Shown: positions 27,792-36,984, counted from the first letter of the stretch. The stretch is 64,000 bases of DNA from Alteribacillus persepolensis (GCF_900099605.1 NZ_FNDK01000001.1:248001-312000); one strand, 5' to 3'. Made by a program: numbers and translations. The notes: generated from the sequence alone by a model not told the origin.

Positions 27792-28706
27792 TTGTCAGAG
27801 CTTGGTCAGTTTTTGAAAACAAAACGTGAAGAACAAAACATCTCCATAGAAAAAATGCAGGAGATGACAAAAATACAAAAGCGTTATTTGGCTGCAATCG
27901 AAAATGGAAATTATGACGCACTGCCAGGTGCATTTTATACAAGAGCATTTGTCAAAAGTTATGCTGAAGCACTTAACTTAGAACCCGATGATATTTTTGA
28001 AGCGTATGGCCAAGAGCTTCCTAAACCAAAACAGCAGCCGACTGATTTGCCATCTCGAACCGAGCGGGCAAGGCCAAGGGCGAAGAAAAAGAAACAAAAA
28101 GCAGCAAATGTGTTTCCTGCTTTAATGGGGATATTATTCGTTATTGTCATTGCTGCAGGTGTATACCTCGTTGTACAAGGTACAGGAAGCGGGAGTACTG
28201 GAGGGGCGTCATCTCCAGAAGAAAATCCGTCAATTGAAGTAGACTCTAATGAAGATGCAGATACGGATGAAGAAACACGTGCGGATGAAAACGAAACAGA
28301 CCGCCCATCTGAGGAAGAACAAACATCTGAAGAAGAGGAAGCACAGGAAGAAATGAACGAAGCAGCAGAAACGGATACAGAAAGCGAAACCCCGGAATTT
28401 GTATCAACAGAGAATCGCCGCTCCACATTTGATGCATCAACATCAGATGAACTTGTCATTGAATTGGAACTAACCGGCGACTCTTATTTAGATGTAAAAA
28501 ACAGAGATGGTGAGCATTTAGATGACCTTTCAAACGTTTCAGATGGTGATACAGTACAGTTAGACTACAGTGACGAAGAGTATGTCATCTTAAATATTGG
28601 CAATGCGTCAGTCGTTACTGTTTCTGTAAATGGAGAAGAGATTGAATATCCGCTGAACCCCTCTGAAGTTGTTCACCAGTACTTGATTTTTGACAAAGAA
28701 GAATGA
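27792..28706 (+). CDS. ymfM: RodZ-like helix-turn-helix membrane protein YmfM
   Basis: 304 residues. Start taken as TTG 27792, 6 bases after TAGGTG, giving MSELGQFLKTKREEQNISIEKMQ; GTG 27783 is possible but too close to its site. Order: cytoplasmic HTH_25 domain (to about residue 75), basic KKKKQK stretch, one membrane helix (FPALMGILFVIVIAAGVYLVV), a long Glu/Asp/Thr-rich acidic linker of about 80 residues, and a C-terminal DUF4115 beta domain (LVIELELTGDSYLDVKNRDG). RodZ homologues link MreB to the membrane and help rod shape. The acidic linker is unusually long. Confidence 0.9.
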   Translation: MSELGQFLKTKREEQNISIEKMQEMTKIQKRYLAAIENGNYDALPGAFYTRAFVKSYAEALNLEPDDIFEAYGQELPKPKQQPTDLPSRTERARPRAKKKKQKAANVFPALMGILFVIVIAAGVYLVVQGTGSGSTGGASSPEENPSIEVDSNEDADTDEETRADENETDRPSEEEQTSEEEEAQEEMNEAAETDTESETPEFVSTENRRSTFDASTSDELVIELELTGDSYLDVKNRDGEHLDDLSNVSDGDTVQLDYSDEEYVILNIGNASVVTVSVNGEEIEYPLNPSEVVHQYLIFDKEE

Positions 28707-28710
28707 TGTA

Positions 28711-28741
28711 TCCCTGGGGCAGGCAATGACCCAGGGTTTTT
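28711..28741 (+). terminator. ymfM terminator
   Basis: CCCTGGG (28712-28718), 11-base loop, CCCAGGG (28730-28736), five Ts. Confidence 0.9.
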
Positions 28742-28742
28742 A

Positions 28743-28930
28743 TTTTGGGCTCTACAATATTTGTTGGGGTTATAAGAATTTCCTCTTTCTGATTGGACGG
28801 CTTTTCCGGTTTGCTTCCTGCGGACAGTACTTTAAAGTTACCGGGAACATCACCTCTGACAGATTTGTCCGGTGCTGCTGTTTGAGCAGGCGTCCCCTGA
28901 GCTGCCATTAAGCAGGGATATAGATAAGAA
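28743..28930 (+). mobile_element. Possible ISL3-type element end and remnant
   Basis: The + strand after the ymfM terminator reads TTTTGGGCTCTACAATATTTG and then GTTGGGG. The GGCTCTACAAT...TTGGGG pattern resembles terminal inverted repeats of ISL3-family elements of Bacilli (from memory, not searched). About 180 bases follow with no gene; a minus-strand frame (28615-28908) reads through the terminator. No transposase and no clear second end. Related motifs start the gaps at 12026 and 32697. Confidence 0.35.
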
Positions 28931-29101
28931 CAACCCGGCTTACTTTTTAGGTTCTTATAGAGGAAACCGCCGTTTTTCTTATCTTATTATCCTTTAACAA
29001 AGGTAAATATTCATAAGTGCCAAAAAGCACATTATCTATGCATACCAACATGTGTACGGGAAACTTTTTTTATTGTCTCTGCCTCGTTCTTTTAGCTAAT
29101 A
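28931..29101. other. Gene-free stretch before pgsA
   Basis: Remainder of the 448-base gap between ymfM and pgsA. AT-rich, no gene or clear terminator seen; TTATAGAGGAAACC near 28956 weakly resembles an inverted copy of the element end but is not convincing. Confidence 0.4.
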
Positions 29102-29110
29102 TGATACAAT
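29102..29110 (+). promoter_or_regulatory. Extended -10 promoter of pgsA
   Basis: TGATACAAT, a TGn extended -10, 45 bases before the pgsA ATG; no good -35 at 17 bases. Confidence 0.5.
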
Positions 29111-29154
29111 AGCGTCTAGGAAGTGCGTGATTTTAGAAGAAGCGAGGGAATGCA

Positions 29155-29733
29155 ATGAACTTGCCAAATAAAATAACAATAGCCCGTATTTGTTTAATAC
29201 CTGTTTTTATGGTTTGCATGCTCCTACCTTTTCCAAATGGGACGATGGAAATACATACAACACAGCTTCCTGCTGCACATATTGCTGGTTTGATTCTATT
29301 TGTTATCGCTGCTTCTACAGACTGGCTTGATGGTTATTATGCAAGGAAATACCAACTAGTAACAAATTTTGGTAAGTTCCTCGATCCATTGGCTGATAAA
29401 CTTTTAGTTACAGCGGCATTGCTTGTTTTTGTGGAGCTGCAGGTTCTGCCGGCTTGGATGGCAGTCGTTATTATCAGCCGAGAATTTGCTGTCACTGGTA
29501 TGCGGCTTGTCGCAGCGTCTGATGGAGAAGTTATTGCAGCCAGCCCTTTAGGAAAATGGAAAACGGTGTTTCAAATGTTCGGATTAGCTGTGTTGTTTAT
29601 CGATGGTTTATTTATAGCAGCATGGAATGTGTCTTTAGGGATGGTTTTGATATGGATAGCAGTTCTGTTGACAATTGTTTCAGGCATTGAATACTTTTGG
29701 AAAAACAGGCATATTTTCAAGCATTCCATGTAA
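29155..29733 (+). CDS. pgsA: CDP-diacylglycerol-glycerol-3-phosphate 3-phosphatidyltransferase
   Basis: Makes phosphatidylglycerol phosphate, the committed step to PG and cardiolipin. 192 residues, multi-pass membrane protein. The CDP-alcohol phosphotransferase signature is complete: DWLDGYYARK...GKFLDPLADK (Dx2DGx2ARx8Gx3Dx3D). Hydrophobic segments flank it, e.g. HIAGLILFVIAAS and MVLIWIAVLLTIVSGI. cinA starts 21 bases later. Confidence 0.96.
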   Translation: MNLPNKITIARICLIPVFMVCMLLPFPNGTMEIHTTQLPAAHIAGLILFVIAASTDWLDGYYARKYQLVTNFGKFLDPLADKLLVTAALLVFVELQVLPAWMAVVIISREFAVTGMRLVAASDGEVIAASPLGKWKTVFQMFGLAVLFIDGLFIAAWNVSLGMVLIWIAVLLTIVSGIEYFWKNRHIFKHSM

Positions 29734-29754
29734 ATGTGTGAAGAAGGTGGAAAA

Positions 29755-30996
29755 ATGAACGCAGAAGTTATTGCTGTAGGTTCAGAATTATTGTTAGGAC
29801 AAATTGCTAATACAAATGGTCAATTTTTATCTCAACAACTGGCAGGAGTTGGTTTTAATGTGTACAGACATACAGTTGTTGGAGATAATTGGGAGAGAAT
29901 GAGAACAGCATTTGAAGAAGCTAGTGAACGAGCAGATGTTGTATTTGTAACTGGAGGTCTTGGCCCAACACAAGATGACTTAACAAAAGAAGTCATTGCT
30001 GAGTTAACGGAGAAACCGTTGCAGTATCATGAGGAGACGCTAAATAATATCAAACAATTTTTTGCAAAACGAAAACGGCCCATGTCAGCAAATAATAAAA
30101 AACAGGCTCACTGTACAGAGGGCAGTCATGTATTTTATAATGGAGCCGGACTAGCCTGTGGTATGGCTGATGTGTATAAGGAAACAATGTTTATTTTGCT
30201 CCCGGGTCCTCCTCGTGAGTTGAAATATATGTACGAACATGAGGTTCAACCTTATCTGGCTAAGAAGATGCCCCAAGATGCTGTGGTTCTGTCGAGAGTG
30301 TTACGCTTTTTCCATATTGGCGAATCACGTTTAGAAAAAGAGCTTATAGATTTGATTTATAACCAGTCCAATCCAACCATTGCTCCTTTGGCATCAGAAG
30401 GGGAAGTGACGATTCGGCTGACTGCAAAAGCTCAAACCGCAACAGAAGCAAATCACATGCTGGATAAGACAGAAACATTGATTACAGATAAAGTGGGGCA
30501 TTATTTATATGGAAAAGAAAAAGATACGTTGCCGGTTCAAGTTGTAAAAGCGTTCACAAATGACAAGAAAACATTAGCAGCTGCAGAAAGTTTAACCGGC
30601 GGCTGGTTTGGAAAACATATCGTCGATGTGCCCGGGGCTTCAGCTGTGTTTGAAGGGTCATTGACCGCTTATTCTTCCTCTGCAAAAATAAAATTATTAA
30701 ATATCTCAAGCCAGCTTATTGATCAGTACGGGACAGTCAGTAAAGAATGTGCGGAAGCGATGGCAGAAAAAGCGCGGCAGCAGTATCAAACTGATGTGGG
30801 AATTAGTTTCACTGGTGCTGCTGGTCCGGAAGCACTAGAAGGCAAAGAACCGGGAACTGTTTGGATTGGGATAGCCGATCAACATGGGGTGACTGCTCAT
30901 GAACTACATCTCGCCGGGAGCCGTGAAAGCATTCGCCGATTAGCTGTGTATTATGGCTGCTGGTTTTTATTGAAAGAAAAGGTGGTAAACAAATGA
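29755..30996 (+). CDS. cinA: CinA competence-damage family protein
   Basis: 413 residues from ATG 29755 after AAGAAGGTGG. N-terminal MoCF-BD-like domain (NAEVIAVGSELLLGQIANTNG; VFVTGGLGPTQDDLTKEV) with nucleotide pyrophosphatase-type activity in homologues, and C-terminal CinA domain (AAESLTGGWFGKHIVDVPG; GISFTGAAGPEA), which in other bacteria deamidates NMN. Normally directly followed by recA; here a helicase gene overlaps its stop by four bases. Confidence 0.95.
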   Translation: MNAEVIAVGSELLLGQIANTNGQFLSQQLAGVGFNVYRHTVVGDNWERMRTAFEEASERADVVFVTGGLGPTQDDLTKEVIAELTEKPLQYHEETLNNIKQFFAKRKRPMSANNKKQAHCTEGSHVFYNGAGLACGMADVYKETMFILLPGPPRELKYMYEHEVQPYLAKKMPQDAVVLSRVLRFFHIGESRLEKELIDLIYNQSNPTIAPLASEGEVTIRLTAKAQTATEANHMLDKTETLITDKVGHYLYGKEKDTLPVQVVKAFTNDKKTLAAAESLTGGWFGKHIVDVPGASAVFEGSLTAYSSSAKIKLLNISSQLIDQYGTVSKECAEAMAEKARQQYQTDVGISFTGAAGPEALEGKEPGTVWIGIADQHGVTAHELHLAGSRESIRRLAVYYGCWFLLKEKVVNK

Positions 30997-32603
30997 CGTA
31001 CTTTGATGATTTTGATGTGAAAGATGAAATTAAAAAAGCAATCCGGGAGATGGGGTTTGAAGAACCTTCTCCTGTACAGGCAAAAGCTATTCCTGAAATT
31101 TTAAAGTCTAACGATGTTATTGGACAAGCGCAGACGGGGACAGGAAAAACCGCCGCATTTGGCATTCCATTGATCAACCGCATTACAAGTGATAAAAACG
31201 TCCAGGCAATGATTTTGACACCAACAAGAGAACTAGCAATCCAAGTGTCCGGGGAACTGCAAAAGCTATCCAAATACTTAAACATTCGTACACTGCCTAT
31301 TTATGGAGGGCAATCCATTGGACATCAGATAAAAGCATTAAAACAGGGTGTTCAAATTGTTATTGGTACACCGGGTCGGGTACAGGACCATTTGCGCCGT
31401 AAAACATTGAAATTGGATCGCGTACAAACTGTAGTGCTGGATGAAGCTGATGAAATGCTTGACATGGGCTTTATTGATGATATTGAAACGATTTTAAAAC
31501 AAATCAATATAGACCGGCAGACACTGTTATTTTCTGCTACAATGCCACCTGCTATCCGCAAGCTGTCAAAGCGTTACATGGTCAAGCCAGTAACTGTATC
31601 CATTAGCAAAAGTGAAGTGACTGCTCCTTCGATTGATCAGTGGTACTATAAAGTACTTGAGCGCAATAAGCAAGAATCATTGTGTCGTATTTTAGACAGT
31701 CAAGATCCTGAACTTGGCATTATTTTTTGCCGGACGAAAAAAGGAGTGGCTGAGCTGGCAGAAGTGTTACAGGCTCGAGGATATTTAGCGGATGGGCTGC
31801 ATGGCGATTTGACTCAGTCACAGCGTGATGCTGTAATGAAAAAATTCCGGGAAGGAACAATTGAACTGCTTGTAGCAACGGATGTCGCAGCACGGGGCAT
31901 TGACGTCCAAAATGTCAGTCATGTGATTAACTATGATATTCCACAAGACCCAGAAAGTTATGTCCATCGTATTGGCCGTACCGGAAGGGCAGGACGTAAA
32001 GGACAAGCATTAACGCTTGTAACACCAAGAGAAATGAAACACCTCCGCTCAATTGAAGCAGAAATCAATATGACTGTTCCATCAAAAAGCGTTCCTTCTA
32101 TTGAAGAAGTCGTCGAAAAGCAGCAAGAGGCTTGGAAAAATCTTATTATTGATCAGTTTGAAGACGAGCAAGAGCTATCGTTGTTTGATGACTTAGCTGA
32201 TGAATTGCTAGCTGAATATGATCCAAAAAATATCATTCGCTCTTTGATGAAAATGAATTTTTCTGCTGCTATTGGGGAAAATGATGACGGCTATAACTTT
32301 GGAGAAACAGGCGGAGCAAAAGGAATGATTCGTTTCTTTATTAATGTTGGCCGCAATGTGAATATGAGTCCAAAAGTGTTAATTGAAGAAATATCAGATG
32401 CTGTTGGTATTCCTGGTAAGGCTGTCGGGCGAATTGATATCTTTGAAAAGTTCACATTTGTAGAGGTTCCAGAAGAAGTCGCTCCGTTTGTATATGAGGC
32501 GCTGCGTTATTCTCGCATTAATGGAGCACGGGTGAATTTAGAGCCGGCTAAACCTCGTCCTAAAAAACCTGCACACACTGCTAAGTCACGTTCTCACAAA
32601 TAA
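30993..32603 (+). CDS. DEAD-box RNA helicase with C-terminal DbpA-type RNA-binding domain
   Basis: 536 residues with all helicase motifs: Q motif FEEPSPVQ, I AQTGTGKT, Ia PTRELA, GG, TPGR, II DEAD, III SAT, IV IIFCRTK, V ATDVAARGIDV, VI HRIGRTGRAG. The core looks closest to CshA/DeaD-type enzymes. After a charged linker comes a DbpA-like RRM (MIRFFINVGRNVNMSPKVLIEEISDAVGI...KFTFVEVPEEVA) and a basic tail (KPRPKKPAHTAKSRSHK). Likely works in ribosome assembly or RNA decay. Start overlaps cinA (ATGA), so it is coupled to it; a 17-bp terminator hairpin follows. Its place between cinA and recA is unusual for Bacillus. Confidence 0.93.
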   Translation: MTYFDDFDVKDEIKKAIREMGFEEPSPVQAKAIPEILKSNDVIGQAQTGTGKTAAFGIPLINRITSDKNVQAMILTPTRELAIQVSGELQKLSKYLNIRTLPIYGGQSIGHQIKALKQGVQIVIGTPGRVQDHLRRKTLKLDRVQTVVLDEADEMLDMGFIDDIETILKQINIDRQTLLFSATMPPAIRKLSKRYMVKPVTVSISKSEVTAPSIDQWYYKVLERNKQESLCRILDSQDPELGIIFCRTKKGVAELAEVLQARGYLADGLHGDLTQSQRDAVMKKFREGTIELLVATDVAARGIDVQNVSHVINYDIPQDPESYVHRIGRTGRAGRKGQALTLVTPREMKHLRSIEAEINMTVPSKSVPSIEEVVEKQQEAWKNLIIDQFEDEQELSLFDDLADELLAEYDPKNIIRSLMKMNFSAAIGENDDGYNFGETGGAKGMIRFFINVGRNVNMSPKVLIEEISDAVGIPGKAVGRIDIFEKFTFVEVPEEVAPFVYEALRYSRINGARVNLEPAKPRPKKPAHTAKSRSHK

Positions 32604-32613
32604 ACGAACGCTG

Positions 32614-32654
32614 AACTGTTCAAAAGATGGGTTGCCATCTTTTGAACAGTTTTT
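32614..32654 (+). terminator. Helicase-gene terminator
   Basis: 17-bp stem, AACTGTTCAAAAGATGG (32614-32630) with its exact complement at 32635-32651, GTTG loop, then Ts. This separates recA from cinA transcription. Confidence 0.95.
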
Positions 32655-32856
32655 ATTCTATAAGAGGTAATGACAGCAATGCTTCATTCGCTTTGCTTTT
32701 GGGTGCTATAAAGTTTGAGAGAATCAGCATGACCTCTTCCTGCTGGTTATGCACTTCAACATTTGTGTGTGAACCTGTTTTTGAAGGAGCTTCTGCACGT
32801 TTGCCGACGTCCTGTTCACAGCAGAAACCATCATATCCTGGAAAAGGATAAAAAAG
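32655..32856. other. Gene-free gap with related element-end motif
   Basis: Part of a 431-base gap before recA. At 32697 the + strand reads TTTTGGGTGCTATAAAGTTTG, aligning with the motifs at 12026 and 28743. A minus-strand frame (32653-32895) covers it but has no recognisable family. Perhaps a remnant of the same element type. Confidence 0.35.
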
Positions 32857-32908
32857 CGAATGAATGTTCGTGAAAACTATTGGCAAACGAATCAAAAACA
32901 GGTATGAT
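32857..32908 (+). promoter_or_regulatory. recA promoter with LexA box
   Basis: LexA/SOS box CGAATGAATGTTCG (32857-32870), one mismatch to CGAAC-N4-GTTCG. Promoter TTGGCA (32880-32885), 17 bases, TATGAT (32903-32908). Leader to recA is about 120 bases. Confidence 0.8.
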
Positions 32909-33034
32909 GAAATAGGTGGTGAAACACATAACGGTCCTTTGGTACAAAGGCGTTTAAAATAGTTGTATTTTTTGTTTAGGGGAACAAGAAAAAGAAAGCA
33001 TATGGAATTTTTTTATATCAAAGGAGAGATATAC

Positions 33035-34087
33035 ATGAGTGAACGGAAGGCAGCATTAGATCAAGCGCTCAAAAGCATCGAGAAACAGTTTGGGAAAGGT
33101 TCCATTATGAAGTTAGGAGAACAAGCAGAACGGAGGGTATCTACTATATCCAGTGGTGCTTTGGCGGTTGATATCGCTCTTGGCGTAGGTGGCTATCCGC
33201 GCGGAAGAATTGTAGAAATTTATGGGCCGGAATCATCAGGTAAAACAACGGTAGCACTGCATGCAATTGCTGAGGTGCAGCGCAAGGGCGGCCAAGCTGC
33301 ATTTATAGATGCTGAGCACGCATTGGACCCTGTTTACGCGCAGAAGCTTGGAGTAGACATTGATGAACTGTTGCTGTCTCAGCCAGATACAGGAGAACAG
33401 GCGCTAGAGATTGCTGAAGCGCTTGTCCGAAGCGGAGCCGTAGATATTATTGTAGTGGACTCTGTAGCAGCACTTGTGCCGAAAGCGGAGATAGAAGGGG
33501 AGATGGGAGACAGCCACGTAGGGCTGCAGGCACGTTTGATGTCACAAGCTCTTCGCAAACTGTCCGGTGCAATTAGCAAGTCGAACTCTATTGCCGTATT
33601 TATCAATCAAATTCGTGAAAAAGTTGGCGTTATGTTTGGAAGTCCCGAAACAACTCCCGGGGGCCGTGCCTTGAAATTCTATTCTTCGGTTCGCTTAGAA
33701 GTGCGCCGTGCTGAAACGTTGAAACAAGGCAACGAAATGGTTGGAAATAAAACGCGTATTAAGATTGTCAAAAACAAAGTTGCGCCTCCATTTAAGCAAG
33801 CCGAGGTAGATATTATGTACGGGGAAGGCATTTCAAGAGAGGGGTCCATTCTTGATATTGGTGCTGAGCTTGATATTGTCCAAAAAAGCGGAGCTTGGTA
33901 TTCCTATGAAGGAGAACGCCTGGGACAAGGACGTGAAAATTCGAAGCAATATTTAAGAGAAAATGAGGATGTAACGGCAGCAATTGAGCAAAGCATTCGA
34001 GAACATTACAGCCTTGATTCGATTCAGTCTCAACAGGAAGAAAAATCAGAGGAAGACGAGAGCTTTTTGACAGACACGGAAGAATAA
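33035..34087 (+). CDS. recA: Recombinase RecA
   Basis: Strand-exchange ATPase and LexA co-protease activator. 350 residues from ATG 33035 after AAAGGAG; an in-frame start at 32963 lacks a ribosome binding site. Seen: Walker [10 protein letters not shown] (about residue 66), [18 protein letters not shown] (L1), [22 protein letters not shown] (L2), and an acidic C-terminal tail. Expressed from its own SOS-controlled promoter instead of with cinA. Confidence 0.99.
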   Translation: MSERKAALDQALKSIEKQFGKGSIMKLGEQAERRVSTISSGALAVDIALGVGGYPRGRIVEIYGPESSGKTTVALHAIAEVQRKGGQAAFIDAEHALDPVYAQKLGVDIDELLLSQPDTGEQALEIAEALVRSGAVDIIVVDSVAALVPKAEIEGEMGDSHVGLQARLMSQALRKLSGAISKSNSIAVFINQIREKVGVMFGSPETTPGGRALKFYSSVRLEVRRAETLKQGNEMVGNKTRIKIVKNKVAPPFKQAEVDIMYGEGISREGSILDIGAELDIVQKSGAWYSYEGERLGQGRENSKQYLRENEDVTAAIEQSIREHYSLDSIQSQQEEKSEEDESFLTDTEE

Positions 34088-34092
34088 ACGTT

Positions 34093-34129
34093 AAAGAAAG
34101 CCACCTGCCGCTAAAAGGTGGCTTTCTTT
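34093..34129 (+). terminator. recA terminator
   Basis: 14-bp perfect stem AAAGAAAGCCACCT (34093-34106) / AGGTGGCTTTCTTT (34116-34129). Confidence 0.85.
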
Positions 34130-34166
34130 ATTTCTTCAGGCTTCGTGCCCGTGAGGTTGGGAAGTC

Positions 34167-34224
34167 TTGACATGTCTATATCGGAAGGATACAATTAAAT
34201 GGAGTGAGACTTTATATGTCTCAC
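34167..34224 (+). promoter_or_regulatory. Strong promoter and 5'-terminal hairpin upstream of rny
   Basis: TTGACA (34167-34172), 17 bases, TACAAT (34190-34195), the best sigma-A promoter in the window. A perfect stem GTGAGAC (34204-34210) / GTCTCAC (34218-34224) begins within about ten bases of the predicted +1. Confidence 0.8.
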
Positions 34225-34248
34225 AGAATGTTCACCGTATTTGCTTTG

Positions 34249-34305
34249 AAAAGGCGTTTTATCAAAGAAATTAGTTCATAATTTCAAATAAAAACAGCCT
34301 TTTTT
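34249..34305 (+). terminator. Terminator-like hairpin inside the rny leader
   Basis: AAAAGGC-TTTTAT (34249-34262) can pair with ATAAAA-GCCTTTT (34288-34303) around an internal loop, ending in TTTTTT. It lies between the strong promoter and rny, so it may be an attenuator, or the end of a roughly 100-base small RNA. Confidence 0.5.
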
Positions 34306-34447
34306 ACTGACAGCACAACCGGTCGACACCACGTCAAAGAAACATTCAACACGTATGCACACGTACTACACTCTTGAACGAAGATGGAAGAAAAAGCCTA
34401 ACAACAGCAGGTAGGCACAACTAGATAGCAAGAGGAGGTGAAAAGAC

Positions 34448-36013
34448 TTGGACAATATCTTTCTCATCTCCATTTTGCTTGTTGTCGTTGCAGCTTTGAG
34501 TGGATTGATTGGTTATTTTGTTCGTAAATCTATTGCTGAAGCGAAGATAGCGAGCGCGGAACAAGCCGCCAAACAAATCGTAGAGGATGCAGAGCGGAAA
34601 GCAGAAGCAAGTAAAAAAGAAGCAGTGCTGGAAGCGAAAGATCAAGCGCATCAGCTTCGTGCAGAAGCAGAAGAAGATTTGCGGGAGCGGCGAAATGAAG
34701 TTCAGAAACAAGAAAACCGCTTAATGCAGAAAGAAGAGATTCTTGACCGGAAAAGCGAGACATTGGACAAGAAAGAGGAATCGTTGGAAAAGAGAGAAGA
34801 ATCTCTCGCCGACAAACAACGACAGGTAGAAGAAGATCACAGCAAAGTGGAGGAGATTTTAGCCAAACAACAAGAAGAGTTAGAGAGAATATCAGGAATG
34901 TCTCGTGATGAGGCGAGAACCATGATACGTCAAGACGTTGAACAAGAGCTGGAACATGAAACAGCGATTATGGTCAAAGAACATACAGAACGCGTAAAAA
35001 GCGAGGCCGACAAGAAGGCTCGTCAAATTTTATCTTTGGCGATACAACGTTGTGCAGCCGATCATATCGCTGAAACAACAGTTTCTGTCGTTAACCTGCC
35101 TAATGATGAAATGAAAGGGCGTATCATTGGAAGAGAAGGACGTAACATTCGTGCACTGGAGACATTAACTGGAATTGACTTAATTATTGATGATACACCA
35201 GAAGCTGTTATCCTCTCTGGCTTTGATCCTATTAGAAGAGAAATTGCCCGAACGTCTCTTGATAAACTCGTCCAAGATGGACGCATTCACCCTGCTCGCA
35301 TTGAAGAGACAGTGGAAAAGTCCCGGCGTGAAGTGGATGAGTTAATTCGTGAATACGGCGAAGAGACAACATTTGAAATGGGTATTCATGCACTTCATCC
35401 CGATTTAATTAAAATACTCGGGCGTTTGAAGTTCCGATCCAGTTATGGGCAGAATGTGCTGAATCACTCGAAGGAAGTAGCACATTTAACAGCGCTAATG
35501 GCAGCTGAACTTGGTGAAGATGAACAACTAGCGAAGCGTGCTGGTTTACTTCATGACATTGGAAAAGCAATTGATCATGAAGTGGAAGGCAGCCACGTTG
35601 AAATAGGTGTTGAACTCGGAGAAAAATACAAAGAACACCCGGTTGTTATTAATAGTATTGCTTCTCACCATGGAGATACAGAAGCAACTTCGGTGATTTC
35701 CACATTGGTGGCTGCAGCTGATGCGTTATCTGCTGCCCGTCCGGGAGCTAGACGAGAAACCCTTGAAACCTATATCCGCCGCTTAGAGAAATTAGAAGAA
35801 ATTGCGGAATCGTTTGAAGGGGTAGAGAAGACCTATGCTATTCAGGCTGGACGTGAAGTAAGAATTATGGTTAAGCCTGACTTAGTGGATGATGCTGTCG
35901 CTCATCGTTTAGCAAGGGACATTACCAAGCAAATTGAAGAAGAACTCGATTATCCAGGGCATATTCGAGTTACCGTTATTCGTGAAACAAGAGCAGTAGA
36001 ATATGCAAAATAA
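34448..36013 (+). CDS. rny: Ribonuclease Y
   Basis: Membrane-anchored endoribonuclease that starts most mRNA decay in Bacillus. 521 residues. TTG 34448 is 7 bases after GGAGGTG. One N-terminal membrane helix ([22 protein letters not shown]), a coiled coil rich in Glu/Lys/Arg to about residue 200, a KH domain ([21 protein letters not shown]), and an HD domain ([21 protein letters not shown]) with the metal-binding HD pair. RNase Y, RNase J and PNPase, all encoded here, are reported to interact in B. subtilis. Confidence 0.98.
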   Translation: MDNIFLISILLVVVAALSGLIGYFVRKSIAEAKIASAEQAAKQIVEDAERKAEASKKEAVLEAKDQAHQLRAEAEEDLRERRNEVQKQENRLMQKEEILDRKSETLDKKEESLEKREESLADKQRQVEEDHSKVEEILAKQQEELERISGMSRDEARTMIRQDVEQELEHETAIMVKEHTERVKSEADKKARQILSLAIQRCAADHIAETTVSVVNLPNDEMKGRIIGREGRNIRALETLTGIDLIIDDTPEAVILSGFDPIRREIARTSLDKLVQDGRIHPARIEETVEKSRREVDELIREYGEETTFEMGIHALHPDLIKILGRLKFRSSYGQNVLNHSKEVAHLTALMAAELGEDEQLAKRAGLLHDIGKAIDHEVEGSHVEIGVELGEKYKEHPVVINSIASHHGDTEATSVISTLVAAADALSAARPGARRETLETYIRRLEKLEEIAESFEGVEKTYAIQAGREVRIMVKPDLVDDAVAHRLARDITKQIEEELDYPGHIRVTVIRETRAVEYAK

Positions 36014-36039
36014 AGCGGCAGAAACGCCGCTTTATTTTT
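36012..36039 (+). terminator. rny terminator
   Basis: AAAGCGGC (36012-36019) / GCCGCTTT (36026-36033), then ATTTTT. Confidence 0.85.
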
Positions 36040-36075
36040 ATGATGACAGCAATGTCTGAAGGATAAAAATATAAT

Positions 36076-36105
36076 TTGAATTTCTTCTTGCTGTTTTGTT
36101 ATAAA
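36076..36105 (+). promoter_or_regulatory. Sigma-A promoter of ymdB
   Basis: TTGAAT (36076-36081), 18 bases, TATAAA (36100-36105), 38 bases before ymdB. Confidence 0.55.
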
Positions 36106-36143
36106 TAGATATAGAAAAAGGCTTATATTAAAGGAGTTATTTC

Positions 36144-36938
36144 ATGAAAATCTTATTTATAGGTGACGTTGTCGGGTCTCCTGGCAGAAAAATGATACAA
36201 GAGTACCTACCAAAATTGAAAAAAAAACATAAACCAACAGTCACCATTGTTAACGGTGAGAATGCTGCGGGTGGCAAAGGCATTACAGAAAAAATTTACA
36301 AAGGTTTTCTCGAGCAAGGAGCCCAAGCCATTACACTAGGAAATCATACGTGGGATAATAAAGATATCTTTGAATTTATTAACGATGCGCCTTTAATGGC
36401 ACGTCCTGCTAATTATCCGGAAGAAACTCCCGGAAATGAGTATATTATTACAAAAGTCAACGATCTAGAGGTAGGGGTTATTAGCTTAATGGGGCGTACA
36501 TTTATGCCTCCAAACGATTGTCCGTTTAAAAAAGCAGAAGCGCTGGTGAACAAAATAAAAAAACGCACTCCCTATATTTTTGTTGACTTTCATGCCGAAG
36601 CAACGAGTGAAAAACAAGCAATGGGTTGGTTTTTAGATGGGAAAGTGACCGCGGTGGTTGGAACGCATACCCACGTACAAACAGCAGATAATCGTGTGCT
36701 TCCAAGTGGAACAGCTTATATCAGTGATGCGGGAATGACTGGGCCTTTAGATGGAATTCTTGGCATGAAACGTGAAGACATTATTAATAAATTTTTAACA
36801 AATTTACCTGTCAGGTTTGAAGTAGCAAAAGGCAGGGAACAATTAAATGGGATTCTTATCCACGTTGACAGCAAAACAGGTCTTGCTAAAGCAATGGAGC
36901 GGATACAAATCAGTGAAGAACAACCATTTTATGAATAA
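36144..36938 (+). CDS. ymdB: YmdB metallophosphoesterase
   Basis: 264 residues. Calcineurin-like phosphoesterase of the YmdB family, 2',3'-cyclic nucleotide phosphodiesterase in B. subtilis, where it influences biofilm and motility choice. Metal ligand motifs: GDVVGSPGR (Asp), NGENAAGG, LGNHTWDNKD, DFHAEATSEKQAMG, and GTHTHVQTAD. AAAGGAG precedes the ATG. Follows rny as in B. subtilis, but with its own promoter. Confidence 0.95.
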   Translation: MKILFIGDVVGSPGRKMIQEYLPKLKKKHKPTVTIVNGENAAGGKGITEKIYKGFLEQGAQAITLGNHTWDNKDIFEFINDAPLMARPANYPEETPGNEYIITKVNDLEVGVISLMGRTFMPPNDCPFKKAEALVNKIKKRTPYIFVDFHAEATSEKQAMGWFLDGKVTAVVGTHTHVQTADNRVLPSGTAYISDAGMTGPLDGILGMKREDIINKFLTNLPVRFEVAKGREQLNGILIHVDSKTGLAKAMERIQISEEQPFYE

Positions 36939-36984
36939 CATTCAGGCTATTGATTAGAAAATTTAGAAAATGATAGAGAAGTTT

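Noticed and set aside
27959-28459. Minus-strand 166-codon open frame in ymfM
   Set aside because: Ser/Val-rich antisense of the acidic Glu/Asp linker of YmfM; a codon-bias artefact.
28615-28908. Minus-strand 97-codon frame after ymfM considered as a gene
   Set aside because: It reads through the ymfM terminator into the gene itself. Better explained as remnant or non-coding sequence near an element-like end.
32653-32895. Minus-strand 80-codon frame before recA considered as a gene
   Set aside because: It covers the recA LexA box and promoter, has no recognisable family and no clear ribosome binding site.
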